The position numbers were made by a program, and so were the translations under genes. This document shows, in pieces, positions 1 to 12,699 of a DNA stretch of 64,000 nucleotides. This stretch comes from Mactra quadrangularis. Its lineage: Eukaryota; Mollusca; Bivalvia; Venerida; Mactridae. Below the pieces are notes generated by a model. That model had not been told where the DNA came from, searched no databases, and saw only the letters and a program-made list of their open reading frames with translations. The stretch's first letter is position 1; the number at the start of each line of letters is the position of its first letter. The stretch lies in contig CM046299.1 in assembly GCA_025267735.1 (NCBI GenBank), forward strand, positions 37,896,887 to 37,960,886, in the 5' to 3' direction.

Positions 1-9
1 GTAAGATAG

Positions 10-174
10 CAGTCTACGAAATTAGTGGGTGTCTGGTTGTCCGAGACAACCACTTATTAGTTCGGGCAACCAACAAGTATTTGGGGCAACCAAAATTCAG
101 CAAATGAGATATAGCTCTTGCTCTTAAAATGATCTGTTCAGACAACCACTTTCATATCCTAATTTCGTAGACTG
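10..174. mobile_element. 165-bp MITE, CAG...CTG ends, 5-bp TSD
   Basis: Perfect 16-bp terminal inverted repeat starting CAGTCTACGAAATTAG, flanked by GATAG on both sides. The interior (GGCAACC motifs) is about 80% like the copy at 4744-4907 by eye. Confidence 0.75.
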
Positions 175-995
175 GATAGGGTAGGCTCCAAGTCAAGCCA
201 ATTGTGATTTTCACTAATAATTATCTTGTCTATATTCCTTGAAGGTAAGAAAAACTCTAGGGTCAGCGAGATTTGCTAGGCAGAGTCCAGTTGCCCTAAA
301 CTAAGGATTTACTTTGAATTTTGATACACACTGCATGCTTTTCAAGTAAGCAGTATATATGTACAAATGGACAAAAACAAATACACATTTCAAATTTTAG
401 CCCTTTTTCAACAGCCTAAGTCATATGAGAAAATTCATTCATCCTAGCATGATTCCACCATACCAATGTATAATACTTTCTCACATATAGAATCAAAATG
501 CATGCATGCAAGGGAAATGTTACTTTTTATTCTGAGAGTAGCACATGTAGAATCAATCAGTTAATGGTGTTAGATCTGACTTGATTTATTCTGATAATGG
601 ATCCTGTAGCACTATAGCACTACAGATAAATGTCATATGTTATTATTTCTGGTTGATAAAATATCCTCAATTTACTGGTTTGAACCCGGCTTACACTGAG
701 TATACATAGATAAATTGATGGCATTAAACAGAGGACAATTTTCATAATGGAACTTACTATGAGGCCAGACTTATTATAATTATTATGTTGGAGTGTGAAT
801 AACTTGCCAGACACATCACCAGTTTTCTTATATTTCAAATACCAGAACAGAGTGAAAATATAGTCGTTAATTGATTTTGAAAACATGCAATGTTTTGGAA
901 CTAAAATTTAAGATTCATTATAATTGAAAAAACATGCAAGTCTAAGACATTGGGATAATTTTAACAGAATACTAATTATTTAGTCTAGTTATCTC

Positions 996-1337
996 TAGGG
1001 GTGTAACGGTTAACCGATAAACCGGTTAATATTGCAATACGACTTCTGACGGTTCGGACACTTGAAATATTTTTCGTAAAGTGAGAGAATAATTATCTTT
1101 GAAAGTCCATTCAAAACCCTTTTTTCGAACTTATTCAAATATTTGCGTAATACATGTAGATCATTTGAAAATACAAGTATCTAAGTACAATGTTGATAAA
1201 ATTAAGACGATGCACGTGAATTAATTTATGCTATGCATGTATGCGCAAAGAAAATATGTATTGCAATATATTGCAATACGGGTTTCGTGTATTGCAATAT
1301 ATTGCAATACGGTTTTTACCGTATTGTTACACCCCTA
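996..1337. mobile_element. 342-bp hAT-like MITE
   Basis: TIR TAGGGGTGTAAC / GTTACACCCCTA, with flanking 8-bp copies GTTATCTC and GTTATCTG (7 of 8). The interior repeats TATTGCAATA motifs. Confidence 0.75.
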
Positions 1338-1374
1338 GTTATCTGACCCTAACCACTGAGCCGTAAATGATGTA

Positions 1375-2600
1375 ACAGATTATGTGCTTTGAAACCTAGA
1401 CCCCTAAAAACATAAAAATATCTCAATAACTATCGAGTGGAGTTAACTAAAAATTTATAAGTGATTAAAACTATTATTTCCCGTCTTTAATCCCAAAAAT
1501 CAGGATTTTTCTACAATCACATTACACTGTTTCCATATAGATGCAATGCCAATTCTTACACCAATTCTTACACCAATTCTTACCTTTCTGTTAAGTGGGT
1601 ACATGCCATTATGGAAACACTACAGCCATATCAAGGTAGAAACAAAATAAAAGCTAAATATGAGGCCCCATCCTAAATTGATTGAATACCCAGTTAATGT
1701 TAAACTGTACTAATATCATACATGTTCTATCACAAGTATTATGCAACAGAAGGGCCTCTGCTTTACAAAAGGGCAAACCATTGAATTTTTATCGCAGTTT
1801 ATAGTTCTTGGGAAGTGTGTATAAATATATCATTATGATAACAGCAGCTTATTATCACTTCAACATACAGCATTACACCCTATAAAAAAGGTTAATAATT
1901 ATTTGTTAAAATTCTAAAAATCTTAATGCAAAAAGGAAAAGTTGGAAATGATAGTGTGAAGTTTTACAGATATTTATGGTTTACTTACTTGTTTGATTGA
2001 CCAAGCATAGTAAAGATGTGCCTACCCTGTATACTAGAATGTCATAAGTACTGTACTACATGTACATCATTATTTTGATAAATATAGTTTTATTATTACT
2101 AAATGCCAGGTATACATTAGTATTAATTATCAAGGAAACAAAGTATAAGAACATTATAATTGGTAAGTAAGGAGACTTGGCAATGATTTCATCACCTAGA
2201 GCTAAATTCTATCATATTTTGGCAAACATACAGTGTTACGTCATTACGGGGTATATATTATCAAGTCATATAGTATTTTAGGAAACATTTTTCTTCAATG
2301 TTTGAATCTAATTCTAGCCATACTTCTGTCGGTATACTGATTGTACATCAACAAGAATGTATATAATATATTTTCTCAAGTAATATATTATCTATACAGT
2401 CTTTGAAAATTAGCACTAGCCGTTCACCCAGACGAGTAAAATTAAATTCTGAGACAAAAACAACATTTTCTGTTCACCCAAAGGGCGAGTAAAAAATTTA
2501 GTGGCATTTAACCACGTATTTTACGACGTGTAATCAATGGTGTATATCATATTAATTTCAAGTAGTAATCTTGGCTTATTACATAACAAATCGGCATGTA
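1375..2600. other. AT-rich intergenic DNA, nothing recognised
   Basis: No convincing gene, RNA or repeat boundary seen, apart from three short tandem copies of ACCAATTCTT near 1551-1582. Confidence 0.5.
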
Positions 2601-2616
2601 CACCGGGAGTCTATAA

Positions 2617-3279
2617 GGCCCTGTTACACCAAACTAGTTCTCAGAACGTTCGACCCCGTCCTAAAAATATCGCGAAACTGGTTGTGAACGAGTTAGAACG
2701 TGCCGTTTAAGTTGAAAAATATCAGCTATATGATCATAGTTCGTTCAGAACCAGTTCCCGTTTCGTTATCATCCCGTCTGTAGTCAGGTAAAATTGCTCG
2801 TTCTCGTCACTAGGCACCGTCTCAAACTAGTCTAAACCCATTCGTAGTCAGTTTTAACCCGTTCATAACTAGTTCTTCTAAGCTCCTTTACACTTGACCA
2901 TCCCGTTTAAGACAGTTCAACTCGTTCTAAGTACGTTCATATCTCAATCTTAGTGCGTTTTGAATGAAATAAAGTCACATTCTGACCCGATTTGCTATAA
3001 ATATCCAGGACATTTCTTCCCGTTCTCATTCTCGCTCCGCGCTTCAAGCTTTGAGGACACAATTCATCAAGCATCACTGTGACCATCATGCCTCAAAAAA
3101 TGAGCAGAACCAGACAGACCGCGTGTTTGTTAAGACAATCGCTTCCAAACATCCAAAATCACCTGCACATGTGAAGCTCGTGAAGACCAGCATCAAGATA
3201 AGTAGTGGACCATATGGAAAAATGGTTTTAGCCAAAATTAATATGTTATCGACTTTAAATAAAGTCGTTATTATTACAT

Positions 3280-3320
<41 letters not shown>

Positions 3321-4107
3321 AGCCACAAGATACTAAGCCTCCTAGGCCAGTCAATAAAAATGAGGGTGTTTCTCTTCTACCATGTAATTGTATTCTTGCT
3401 GCGCTTCTATAAAACAGTGTACAAAGCCAACATTCAAAGCATTAACGACTTCCATGGTTCTAGGCTAACAGCTTGGGCCCAGATAATAACTTGGTGAGAA
3501 ATGATCTGTATTTGTACCAAACCATATCAGATCGTATTGTAGACGTTATGGACGTGGTAAGAACTGCATACGAACGCAATAGACTTACTAAAAACGAACC
3601 GAACGTACCAAGAACCTACTGCGAACTTTAAGAACTCTATGTAAACGTGTTGCAAACTGGTTCAGAACTTCGTATTTTGTTTTTGTGCATTTAGACGCAC
3701 TATGAACGTAATTAAGTCGAGTTAAGTCTGTTTGCAAACGGAAAGAACGAGTTACAAACGGAACAGGTCGGTGTGTAAATGTACTGCAAATTTTGGCCCG
3801 ATCGAACTACGACAAGGCACTTCCCGAGTAAGATGCTAGTACGGCAATTCCGTTCGCAGTAGGTCCTTTCCGTTGTCAGTACGTTGTCACTCAGTCTAAT
3901 TGCAGAACGGGGTGGCCGCAAAAAAAATTTAAGTCGACTCAAAGTTCTGAAACTCCATTCCCGTTCAACCCCGTCCGAGCTTGTCCATAACGTTCGAACA
4001 CAGACCGTAGAAAGTTGGAACTACGTCCAGTCCGTTTGCACACAGTTGGAGGTCGTTCGGTCCAATTTTTTCAGAACGTAGTGTGAACGAGTTTGGTGTA
4101 ACGGGGG
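2617..4107. mobile_element. 1.49-kb foldback-like element rich in GTTC/GAAC motifs
   Basis: Ends GTTACACCAAACTAGTTC and, inverted, GTTACACCAAACTCGTTC, with TATAA on both outer sides (2612-2616 and 4108-4112). The left part is dominated by GTTC, the right part by its complement GAAC, as in a degenerate long foldback. An ATT microsatellite sits near the centre. No transposase. Confidence 0.65.
3281..3320. repeat. (ATT)n microsatellite
   Basis: About 13 uninterrupted ATT repeats in the middle of the 2617-4107 element; they cause poly-Ile/poly-Asn open frames with no coding meaning. Confidence 0.9.
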
Positions 4108-4743
4108 TATAATTTAATTGTTTGCAGCAATTAAAATCAATATTTATTCTTAGTTTGATGACAAACATGTGTTTGCAATTGTTAACGGAAATTGGTGTAA
4201 ACAATTTAAGAAAAGATGTGTGTCATCATTTTTTCACACTTAGTTGATATCAATGTTTTTAATAGGGTAACAAATCATAATTGCAATGTCTCATCGTGTT
4301 TATCACGAGTCTAATTTAATTGTTATTTAGAACGAATTCTTAAAACAAGCGTGACCTTTTTAATTGTTGACTTAAATAATGGCCGGTTTTGAAAATACAA
4401 ATAAAAAAAAAATCTTTTTTTATCATAACTCCCATTTAAATTTATTATTTTATTTTCAGAAAGTTTAAACATTGCTCTTTTCATTCAAATTTTTATGAAG
4501 AAAAAACAAACTATTTTTCACGAATTTACGTTTTTTATCAATGTGCGTGTGAGCACAATGTCCTATGCAAATCGTGAAGGAGTGGAAGCACAATGTTGTC
4601 TATTGATATTGATGGATGAAAAAAGGATATTGTCTACTTTACAGTGTTTTTAGGATGTGCGATTGAGCAATTAACGTTTAAATTTCATTAATCACTAGTT
4701 AAATCCAAAATGTTAATTTCGAAGACTGCATAATTATATACAA

Positions 4744-4907
4744 CAGTCTACAAAATTAGTGGTTGACTGGTTGCCCAGGACAACCACTTTTTAGTTCGGG
4801 CAACCAACAATTTCTTTATGGCAACCAAAATTCTGCAAATGAGATTTAGTGTTTGCTCTAAAATGATCTTTTTGGACAAACACTTTATAACTTAATTTTG
4901 CAGGCTG
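4744..4907. mobile_element. Second copy of the CAGTCTAC MITE
   Basis: Same order of internal motifs as 10-174; the right end has decayed (GCAGGCTG) and no clean target duplication remains. Confidence 0.7.
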
Positions 4908-5274
4908 GTATAATAACCATTTTAAACCCCAGAACTAAAAGGTGCTAACTTATGAAATATAATGTACTTATATATCAATATCCTTATAAATATATCAATA
5001 GTTGAATATATATTAACCCAGAAAGAAAGGTTCTATAAAATTTATATAGATATGCAGGGCATAGAGTATCTGTAATTGAAACTATGCTTTTACACATCAA
5101 AATAACTACCTCTCCTACTCAAATTCATACAATGTATGTAACTCTTAAGACATGCAAAAATTGTGGATTCTGATGTAGGCCTTACATGACATCAGTCTAG
5201 GCCCCAAAGAACTGCTTCAAAATGGGCAAAGCCCCCTAAAAAGTCAAATGTATTAGCTTTATTCAATTTTATTT

Positions 5275-5345
5275 CTAATGGGTTTAACGCCGTGTCAACA
5301 CAATTTTAGGTTATTTTACAGTGTCCAGTATTCAACAAGGCTGGA
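5275..5345 (-). repeat. SINE 3'-tail fragment
   Basis: In minus sense it contains TGTGTTGACACGGCGTTAAACCC, the tail shared (with changes) by the SINEs at 23366, 26443 and 54396. Confidence 0.45.
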
Positions 5346-5463
5346 AACTTCTCCCTATACCTTAGTAGTGCTAATGCACCCAAGTCAAATTCGTTTGCAA
5401 AAATGTAGTCCATGCCCAGTCAATGCACATGTGAAACTAATCATTCGAATCTTTGTGTAAGTC

Positions 5464-5616
5464 GGATATTAACCTCGTGCTACGGATTTTCTGTGTTAAA
5501 ACAACATGGCCTTGGACTTCTCAAAATCCTCAAACGCTTCGCGTTTTTGGATTTTAACAAGAAGTCCGCGGCCAGGTTGTTCTAACTCAGAAAACCCTCG
5601 CACTCAGTTAATATCC
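5464..5616. mobile_element. 153-bp palindromic foldback MITE
   Basis: The two halves are imperfect inverted copies: GGATATTAAC... against ...GTTAATATCC, with the centre at AAACGC-TTC-GCGTTT. No clear target duplication. Confidence 0.7.
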
Positions 5617-5825
5617 TTTACATGCACATGTTTATACCCTATGTGACTATAAATCAATTTTGTAAACAATGGCATGTTATTGAACTATTTATTATAGAAG
5701 CATTTGTTTATGGGGAAAACCCAAGTTTGCAATGGTGTGGCACAGTTTTAAAGTATTCATTCCTATGAAAACAAAATTAATTGTTTAATACAAGTATTTT
5801 GCCGAAAGCTTTCCAATAAATCCTG

Positions 5826-6120
5826 CAGGGCGGATCAAGGATTTTTTTCTAGGGGGGGAGGCCAAACTTTTCTAGGAAGGGGGGGGGGTCCGAACCTCGA
5901 ACCACAATCACATTATACACATTTTGCACAATGCAGAAAAATGAAACATATTGATTATTAAAACTACATAACCATTAAATCTATTTTAAGCACCAAGAAA
6001 ATTTGCTTCATTCTACTTAAAAATGACTTACAAGCAAGAAATACACAAATGGACATGTACATTTTCCAAATTCTAGGGGGGGGGACAGACCCCCCCCCCC
6101 CCCGTGCTGGAGCCGCCCAT
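5826..6120 (+). mobile_element. hAT-like MITE with poly-G cores, copy 1
   Basis: Starts CAGGGCGGATCAAGG and ends with the inverted CTGGAGCCGCCC, with long G and C runs just inside each end. One of four copies (others 21060, 30017, 46656). Confidence 0.7.
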
Positions 6121-7059
6121 GGCGTGATTTACAAACGAAGACAAAAATAGACAGTTAGTATTGCGTTTCATATTTTCTTGCATAAAGGTCAAGCTCAGGT
6201 CAATATTGTTTGACTATATCACTTAACATAATAATTATTTGTATAATGATATGAATCCTTTAATTCACAATTAGTGTACTCTGTCTTAACTTCATAAACA
6301 TTTTAAACATGTAGCATATTTTATGTTGATAAACAAAAGTTACAAGGTCAAAGGGACACAAACAATAAGGGTAGTTAATTACTTTTGTACTGGATTAGAT
6401 TATTAAATCATATTCCACCATGTGCCCAATGTTGCAGGTTCAATCAAACTCAATTTTTAGACCCTAAGTTTGACCCAGCAGAAATCAAGGTCAAATCGAG
6501 ATCTTTAGACTAAACAATTCAATCCCCCATAATGGAGTTTCACCACAACTAATTATACAGAGCAAATAATTAAGATATAACAGTATCAGTTTCAGTTTTA
6601 AGGAATACCAGTAACATATCAATGACAAAAATGATAGAAAATAGAATAAATTAATGCACATAAATATTGGTCCACATAATCTTTTGTAACAAAATTTCAT
6701 TTTCAAATGTTATATATTCTCAGTGATAAATTACAAAACAATTCACATCAATCCTAGTTTCATTGTTCGATTAAAAACATGAAGTATTTTACAAGTTGAT
6801 AAAATGAGAGAAATTATTTGGATGACAGCAAACGACAGTAGATCTAGTTTACTATTCAATGAAGACATCCAACTTATATCAAAAGAATTAAACGTTTCAA
6901 GTGGTGATTTTAAATGAAACACTTCATTCAAATTCAAAATTTTTATTAAGCAGTAAACAAGCTTATATTAAACTACCACCAATACATGTAGATCCAGTAA
7001 GAATCTACAGGGGTGTTTGCCCTTTTTCCTAGGATGTTTCAAACCTGGTATTACTATAA

Positions 7060-7228
7060 CAGAGCTTGACATTAATTTTTAAACTAGGTTGTCTGCTTGA
7101 ACATTTAGCAACATTTTTTACATACCCACACTTTATGTTTACTAGCAATGACAGGTTGCCCAAACCCAAATTTTAGGTTTTTATAGTTTGTCAGGGTCTA
7201 GTGAGAGGGCCTTTAGTGTCAAGTCCTG
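7060..7228. mobile_element. CAGRGCTTGACA MITE, copy 1
   Basis: TIR CAGAGCTTGACA / TGTCAAGTCCTG, with flanks TATAA and TATTA. Internal GGTTGCCC motifs are shared with the copies at 24751 and 30658. Confidence 0.55.
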
Positions 7229-7689
7229 TATTAGTCAATTATATTGACATGTGTTGGTGTTTAATTTTCCTCAGGTTAATATCTCCAGTAACCCCTCCCC
7301 TTGTAAAATAGTACTTTATCAGTCACTGGTTAATAGCTTGTCATTAACCAGATATTTCAAATTTTTTACCCTACACAACAACACAGTGTCATGTTTCATA
7401 TTATATTAAAGGGCTCATAAAAAGAAACAGTTGGAAAACATCAAGTAAAAGCTATAAATATAAGTCACAAAGTAATGAAGTGTAGACAAATCACATTAAA
7501 TTGACCATGTTATACTCATATAAAGTAATACAATGTAATTATTATATTCAACATGTTACCAAAAAAAGTAACAAGCAACATGGATAGGCTTTGCCAATAA
7601 AATAATTTATAATAAGGCAATATATCATACTAATCACAGTAAAATTGAATAAATCTACATAATACTTGATGGTGTATTATTAAATTGTA

Positions 7690-7840
7690 GCTCCCCTAGC
7701 TAGCTCAGTCAGTAGCAAACAATTAGCTGATTAAGGGTTCAATTCCCTGATGGGGCACACCTTAGGGGAATTTGGTCATGAAATAATTTCTTAGATCATT
7801 CTCCCTTCTACCACAGATTCTAAATCATGCAGGGCAGTTT
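7690..7840 (+). repeat. tRNA-derived SINE (family 1)
   Basis: tRNA-like head with A box (TAGCTCAGTCAGTAG) and B box (GGTTCAATTCC), followed by the body seen at 60483-60599 (GGTCATGAAATAATTTC). Confidence 0.6.
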
Positions 7841-8477
7841 TAGTTTTAAAATATAATAAGCAACATGGAAAAACCTCTGATGAGCTATGTCCCTTTTTCA
7901 GCCTTCCTGTCCTTTTCCGACTTCAAGAATATAATCTCTAACATTGAGTTTTAATTAATTTTCTTAATAAAATTACAATTGAACATCCAGAGAGCTGGAC
8001 ATTGGAGTGATTAATGACATTGTTGGAGCTAAATTTCAACTGAATTCAAACGAACACAACAGGAGACATTGATGGATATGGTTTTTTTTATAATTATCTC
8101 AAGAAAACATCAGATTTCTATAACAGAAAATATCTTATCAGCTAGATCAATCATTCCTTCATGAGAGAGAGATGCAACATTATAGTATTTTATCCTAGCA
8201 ACATTGTCGTCATACATTCTGAACAACAACAAAAACAAGGTATTACATCTGGATACAATTGTTGGAGGTGAAAAGGACATTGGCAGATCAAGCAGGGATG
8301 TCAGGGGGGTCTAGACCTCTTTCCAAACTTGCTAAAAAATGAAGGGGGATTTAATTTTAAAATGAACATTTTGAACAAGTGCAAAGTGTCTTCTTTCAAA
8401 GATAAAACAGGTAAAATTGGTCACTATGATTCCTTCTTATTGTATATTTTATAGAGTATACTGTGTTAATAGATTAA

Positions 8478-8655
8478 GAAAGCTGCCCTGCTAGCTCAAT
8501 TGGTAACGCGCAAGTCTACTGATCGAGGATTGTGTTTGATTTTAAAAAATGTAGGGCAGTTGTCAGTCAGCCTAATAACTGGTTAACAGCTAACTCCAGA
8601 TATTAAGCCTTTCCAGGAACAGTAGGTAGACTGACCACTGTGATATTACCTATTC
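8478..8655 (+). repeat. SINE family 1, internally deleted copy
   Basis: Head CTAGCTCAATTGGTAACGCG, then CAAGTCTACTGATCGAGG as in the minus-strand copy at 26443-26742; the centre is shortened. Confidence 0.55.
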
Positions 8656-10489
8656 AAAGTGCTGCTAAGGCGTAAATCCCCATCCAGGGTTTTACTGGAC
8701 GCAGGAATCTACGTTCGTATACACATAAATCACAAGTTGAATGCATAAATAATTGAAGTCCGCATCCATGTGGATGCACAAAATATGTCAAGCATGAAGA
8801 GTATGAAAACTGCTTAATGGATAATAATTATTTTTATTTCAATCAATCCATGACAAATGTAAACAATAGCCTCATATATGACAAAGTTTAACAGCATGTA
8901 TACAAATTATCCCCCATTTTGTCCTACATTTTGTGATTTCCTGTTTTTACAGGACTTGCGTCCGTTGGACACCAAAATTTTAATTGCAATGTAAAACCCT
9001 GCCCTCTCCCCCCCAAAAAAAGATAATGAAAGAAAATTGTGTCTGGCACCTGTATGCAGTGACTGAACCCCCTTACAAGGCAGGCATTTAACTGCCAGCC
9101 AAGTTGCCACCCCCCTTTAAGGCAGAAAGTGATTGTCAAACCCACTGCTAGGCAAACCACAGGGAGGGACTAAAGTGTGTTGATGTATAGAGGTTTTAGA
9201 TCTTCAGAGGTTAAATTCAATTAAGCCTAAGTAAGGGAAATATCAAAAGATGTTGTTTTGCAGAGGATTTGATTAGAAAGAGGCGCTCTGCAGAGGTTAT
9301 ACTGTATTATGTTAAATGTTAAAAATTGTACACCTCAATTTCAACACAGATGCTGACCCTCATGACTTACATTGTACATGCAGATAATAACTGGCACCTT
9401 CTACAAGGTATCACTACTTACAACCCCTTCCAAACCATCAAATCCACCATAAAAATGAGTGAATTTATATGCATAATAAAGAGAGATCAGCTTCATAAAA
9501 TTGCAGTAGAAAACACCATGCTATGTGCACCACAGTGACATTCATACATTTATTACACAAGATCAAACAGTTGCCAAACAGAATTGCAACTTAGTTGCTG
9601 CACAGATTGAATATATCCACTTCGAGTGCTCAGTAATTCAAGACGTGTTAAATTTAAAATAAATGAAACATTTTTGTTGACAAAAGGCTCCTTCTAAACT
9701 GAGGTGATTTTGAATAAGTTTTCGAGGTAATCTAGTTTTTGTCAATAGAAAAATAAATACAAACCTGAAAGACATTATCCAAGCAAAAATGAATCACTGT
9801 TTTTCATGGCATGGTTCAAATAAGTGAGTCACTGAAAGAGCCATAATTATAATAATTCCTAAGCCAGCAACAGTGTAATCTTCAAGGATGTTATCCGAAG
9901 CATTCCGTAAAATATTTGGATAGTAGTGAAGAGAAATATCCACAATGACGACTCTGTAAAAAAGAATACTTGCGTACATTCATCCTCTAAGAGAGAACCC
10001 AACCATTTCAAAAATGCAGGAATAAAAAGGTGGCGTTTCCTTGTAAATGATTTAGACATTGAGCGTATATCTAAAACTATTCACTCACATACTAGTTAGT
10101 TCGCTCTCCAGACTTTTCGACCTCAATATTTTTACGAGACATTTCGACCCAAAAATTCTAAAACGTACCAAGCAAAGGCCTCGAAGTAATATTTTACACC
10201 AAATTGACCAATGCCTAACAACATTGATGCATTTTTCAACATTGATGGTATACAGTGTAACATGGGGAACCGAACTTCATTGGATCCATGCGAACAATCG
10301 AAATATTCGAAGTATCCGGAGTTCTCTTTTTTTGTTACTCCTTATATTCTCAATGGTAACCTGTTCTTATCAGAGGAGTCTTTTTTATTTCTAATATATT
10401 TTTATACATGTATAAAATTTATTACTTCAGTTCATCACTTTCAAAGCATGGGTTTAAAAGAATTTTTATCTATTTAATTTAGATCTACA
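8656..10489. other. Intergenic stretch, no supported gene
   Basis: No splice-consistent gene found. Two overlapping minus-strand frames at 9794-10059 look hydrophobic and protein-like but conflict with each other (see findings). The rest is AT-rich without clear boundaries. Confidence 0.4.
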
Positions 10490-10576
10490 CACAGGTGACA
10501 GACTCAATTTTTCCTTATTATAGTATATATAGAGAATATATACTATAATAAGGAAAAATTGAGTCTGTCACCTGTG
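10490..10576. mobile_element. 87-bp perfect hairpin MITE
   Basis: Two 41-bp arms that are exact reverse complements around a 5-nt spacer (AGAGA, 10531-10535), starting CACAGGTGACAG. Flanked by an exact 8-bp duplication, GATCTACA. A diverged relative lies at 16553. Confidence 0.85.
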
Positions 10577-10945
10577 GATCTACACTTAGAGAGAAGAGTT
10601 TGGCCCCATTGAAGTAAATATTAATTCGATGGTAAAATATAATTTATTATTTCTTGTAAATATGGTGTAAATATTTTGAGGTCACTATTTTTGCAATTTT
10701 TAGCACAAGGGTAACCTCAACCAGTTTGACATGAAAAATAATCAGACAATTTACACCCTATGTAACCTTCTATACGATATTCCTCCAACAACTTTTTTAA
10801 AAACATTAACTTTTTCAAAATGCAAATGTTTTGACGAAATGTTACTATTTTTGTATCCATAGCAACCACGATTTTGACCAGAAAATGGTAAAGGTAGATC
10901 TGGTATTAATGTTCAGATTCCTAAAATAATCAGAATTGATTAAAC

Positions 10946-12592
10946 GGGGGTTACACTAATATACGAAAAGGACTTTTTGGGCGAAAAGGCGCAAAAAGGA
11001 CATTTACCGGCGAAAAGGCGCAAAAAGGACACTAATATACGAAAAGGACATTTTATCGTCTTTTCAAACTCTGAAAAGGACTTAAATCCGGCAAAAAAAA
11101 CCCTTTATATTCGACGCAAAAAGGACTTTTACAGACGAAAAGGCGCAAAAACGTCACTAATATACGAAAAGGACCTTTCTGCATCCGTTCATGCATTAAA
11201 TAGAGTATGAAAAGGAATTAATTAATGCGGGCGAAAAGACTTAAATACGAGGCAAAAAATGACATTTACCGGCGAAAAGGCGCTCGAAAGTACACTATTA
11301 TACGAAAAGGACATTTTTTGCATCCGTTCATGCATTAGATAGAGTATGAAAAGGACTTAATGCGGGCGAAAAGACTTCAATACGAGGCAAAAAAGGACAT
11401 TTACCGGCGAAAAGACGCTAGAAAGTACACTAATATACGAAAAGAACATTTTTTCTTCAAAAAAATCATTGATTACTATGAAAAGGGCTGAATTTGAGCA
11501 AAAAGGCTTTTAATTCGAGGCAAAAAGGACTTTTACCGGCGAAAAGGCGCTAAAAGGTACACTAAAATACGAAAAGGACATTTTTTCGTCAACAAAATCA
11601 TTTATTATACTATGAAAAGGGCTGAATTTGAGCGAAAAGACGTTCAATTCGAGGCAAAAAGGTATTAGAAAGTACACTGATATACGAAAAGGACATTTTT
11701 GTGTCAAAAAATCATTTAATGTACTATGAAAAGGGCTGGATTTGAGCGAAAAGACGTTCGATTCGAGGCAAAGAGGACTTTTACCCGCGAAAAGGTGCTC
11801 AAAAGTACACTATTACTGCATCCGTTCATGCATTAGATAGAGTATGAAAAGGACCTAATGCGGGCGAAGAGACTTCAATACGAGGCATAAAGGACTTTTA
11901 CCGGCGAAAAGGCGCTAAACGGACACTGATATGCGAAAAGGACATTCTGAAGTCTTTTTAAAGATATGAAAAGGACTAAAATTTGAACGCCTTTTCGCCT
12001 GGTAAATGTCCTTTTTGCCTCGTATTGAAGTCTTTTCGCCCGCAATAAGTCCTTTTCATACTTTATTCAACGCATGAACTGATGCAAAGAATGTCCCTTT
12101 CGTATATTAGTGTACTTTTTAGCGCCTTTTCGCCGGTAAAAGTCTTTTTTGCCTCGTATTGAAGTCTTTTCGCCCGCATTAAGTCCTTTTCATACTGTAT
12201 TTAATGCATGAACGGATGCGCTAATGTCCTTTTCGTATTAAACTGTACTTTTTAGCGCCTTTTTGCCGCTAAAAGTCCTTTTTGCTTAGAATTAAAGTCT
12301 TTTCGCCCGCATTAAGTCCTTTTCATACTGTATTTAATGCATTGACGGATGCGCAAATGTCCTTTTCGTATAATAGTGTACTTTTTAGCGCCTTTTTGCC
12401 GCTAAAAGTCCTTTTTGCTTAGAATTGAACGTCTTTTAGCTCAAATTCAGCCCTTTTCATAGAATAATAAATGATTTTTTTTACGAAAAATGTCCTTTTC
12501 GTATATTAGTGTCCTTTTTGCGCCTTTTCGCCGTTAAAAGTCCTTTTTGCGCCTTTTCGCCCAAAAAGTCCTTTTCGTATATTAGAGTAACC
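10946..12592. mobile_element. 1.65-kb foldback element of CGAAAAGGAC repeats
   Basis: The left part (to about 11975) consists of direct repeats rich in CGAAAAGGAC, GGCGAAAAGGCGC and TACACTAATATACG; the right part carries the same words inverted, so the whole can fold into one long stem. Within the left arm a larger unit recurs (CATCCGTTCATGCATT at 11182 and 11321, 139 bp apart). Outer ends GGTTACAC / GAGTAACC lie beside GATTAAAC and GATTAAAG. No coding capacity recognised; the open frames inside read repeat peptides. Confidence 0.8.
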
Positions 12593-12621
12593 GATTAAAG
12601 GGCATTCAAACGTTGATGTGC

Positions 12622-12648
12622 ATAATCTACCTATTATAGGTAGATTAT
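12622..12648. repeat. 12-bp perfect hairpin
   Basis: ATAATCTACCTA and its exact complement around TTA, 30 bp from the end of the foldback element and upstream of the OTU promoter. Confidence 0.6.
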
Positions 12649-12699
12649 ATAGTATGTATAAAAGTCATTTTTTTTTAAATCTATTTAGGGTAAGTTGTC

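Noticed and set aside
3051..3497. 148-aa open frame with a poly-Ile run
   Set aside because: It runs through the ATT microsatellite inside a repeat element, has no family resemblance, and a similar frame exists on the other strand.
10977..11707. Lys-rich open frames in the foldback element
   Set aside because: They translate the CGAAAAGGAC repeats and occur on both strands.
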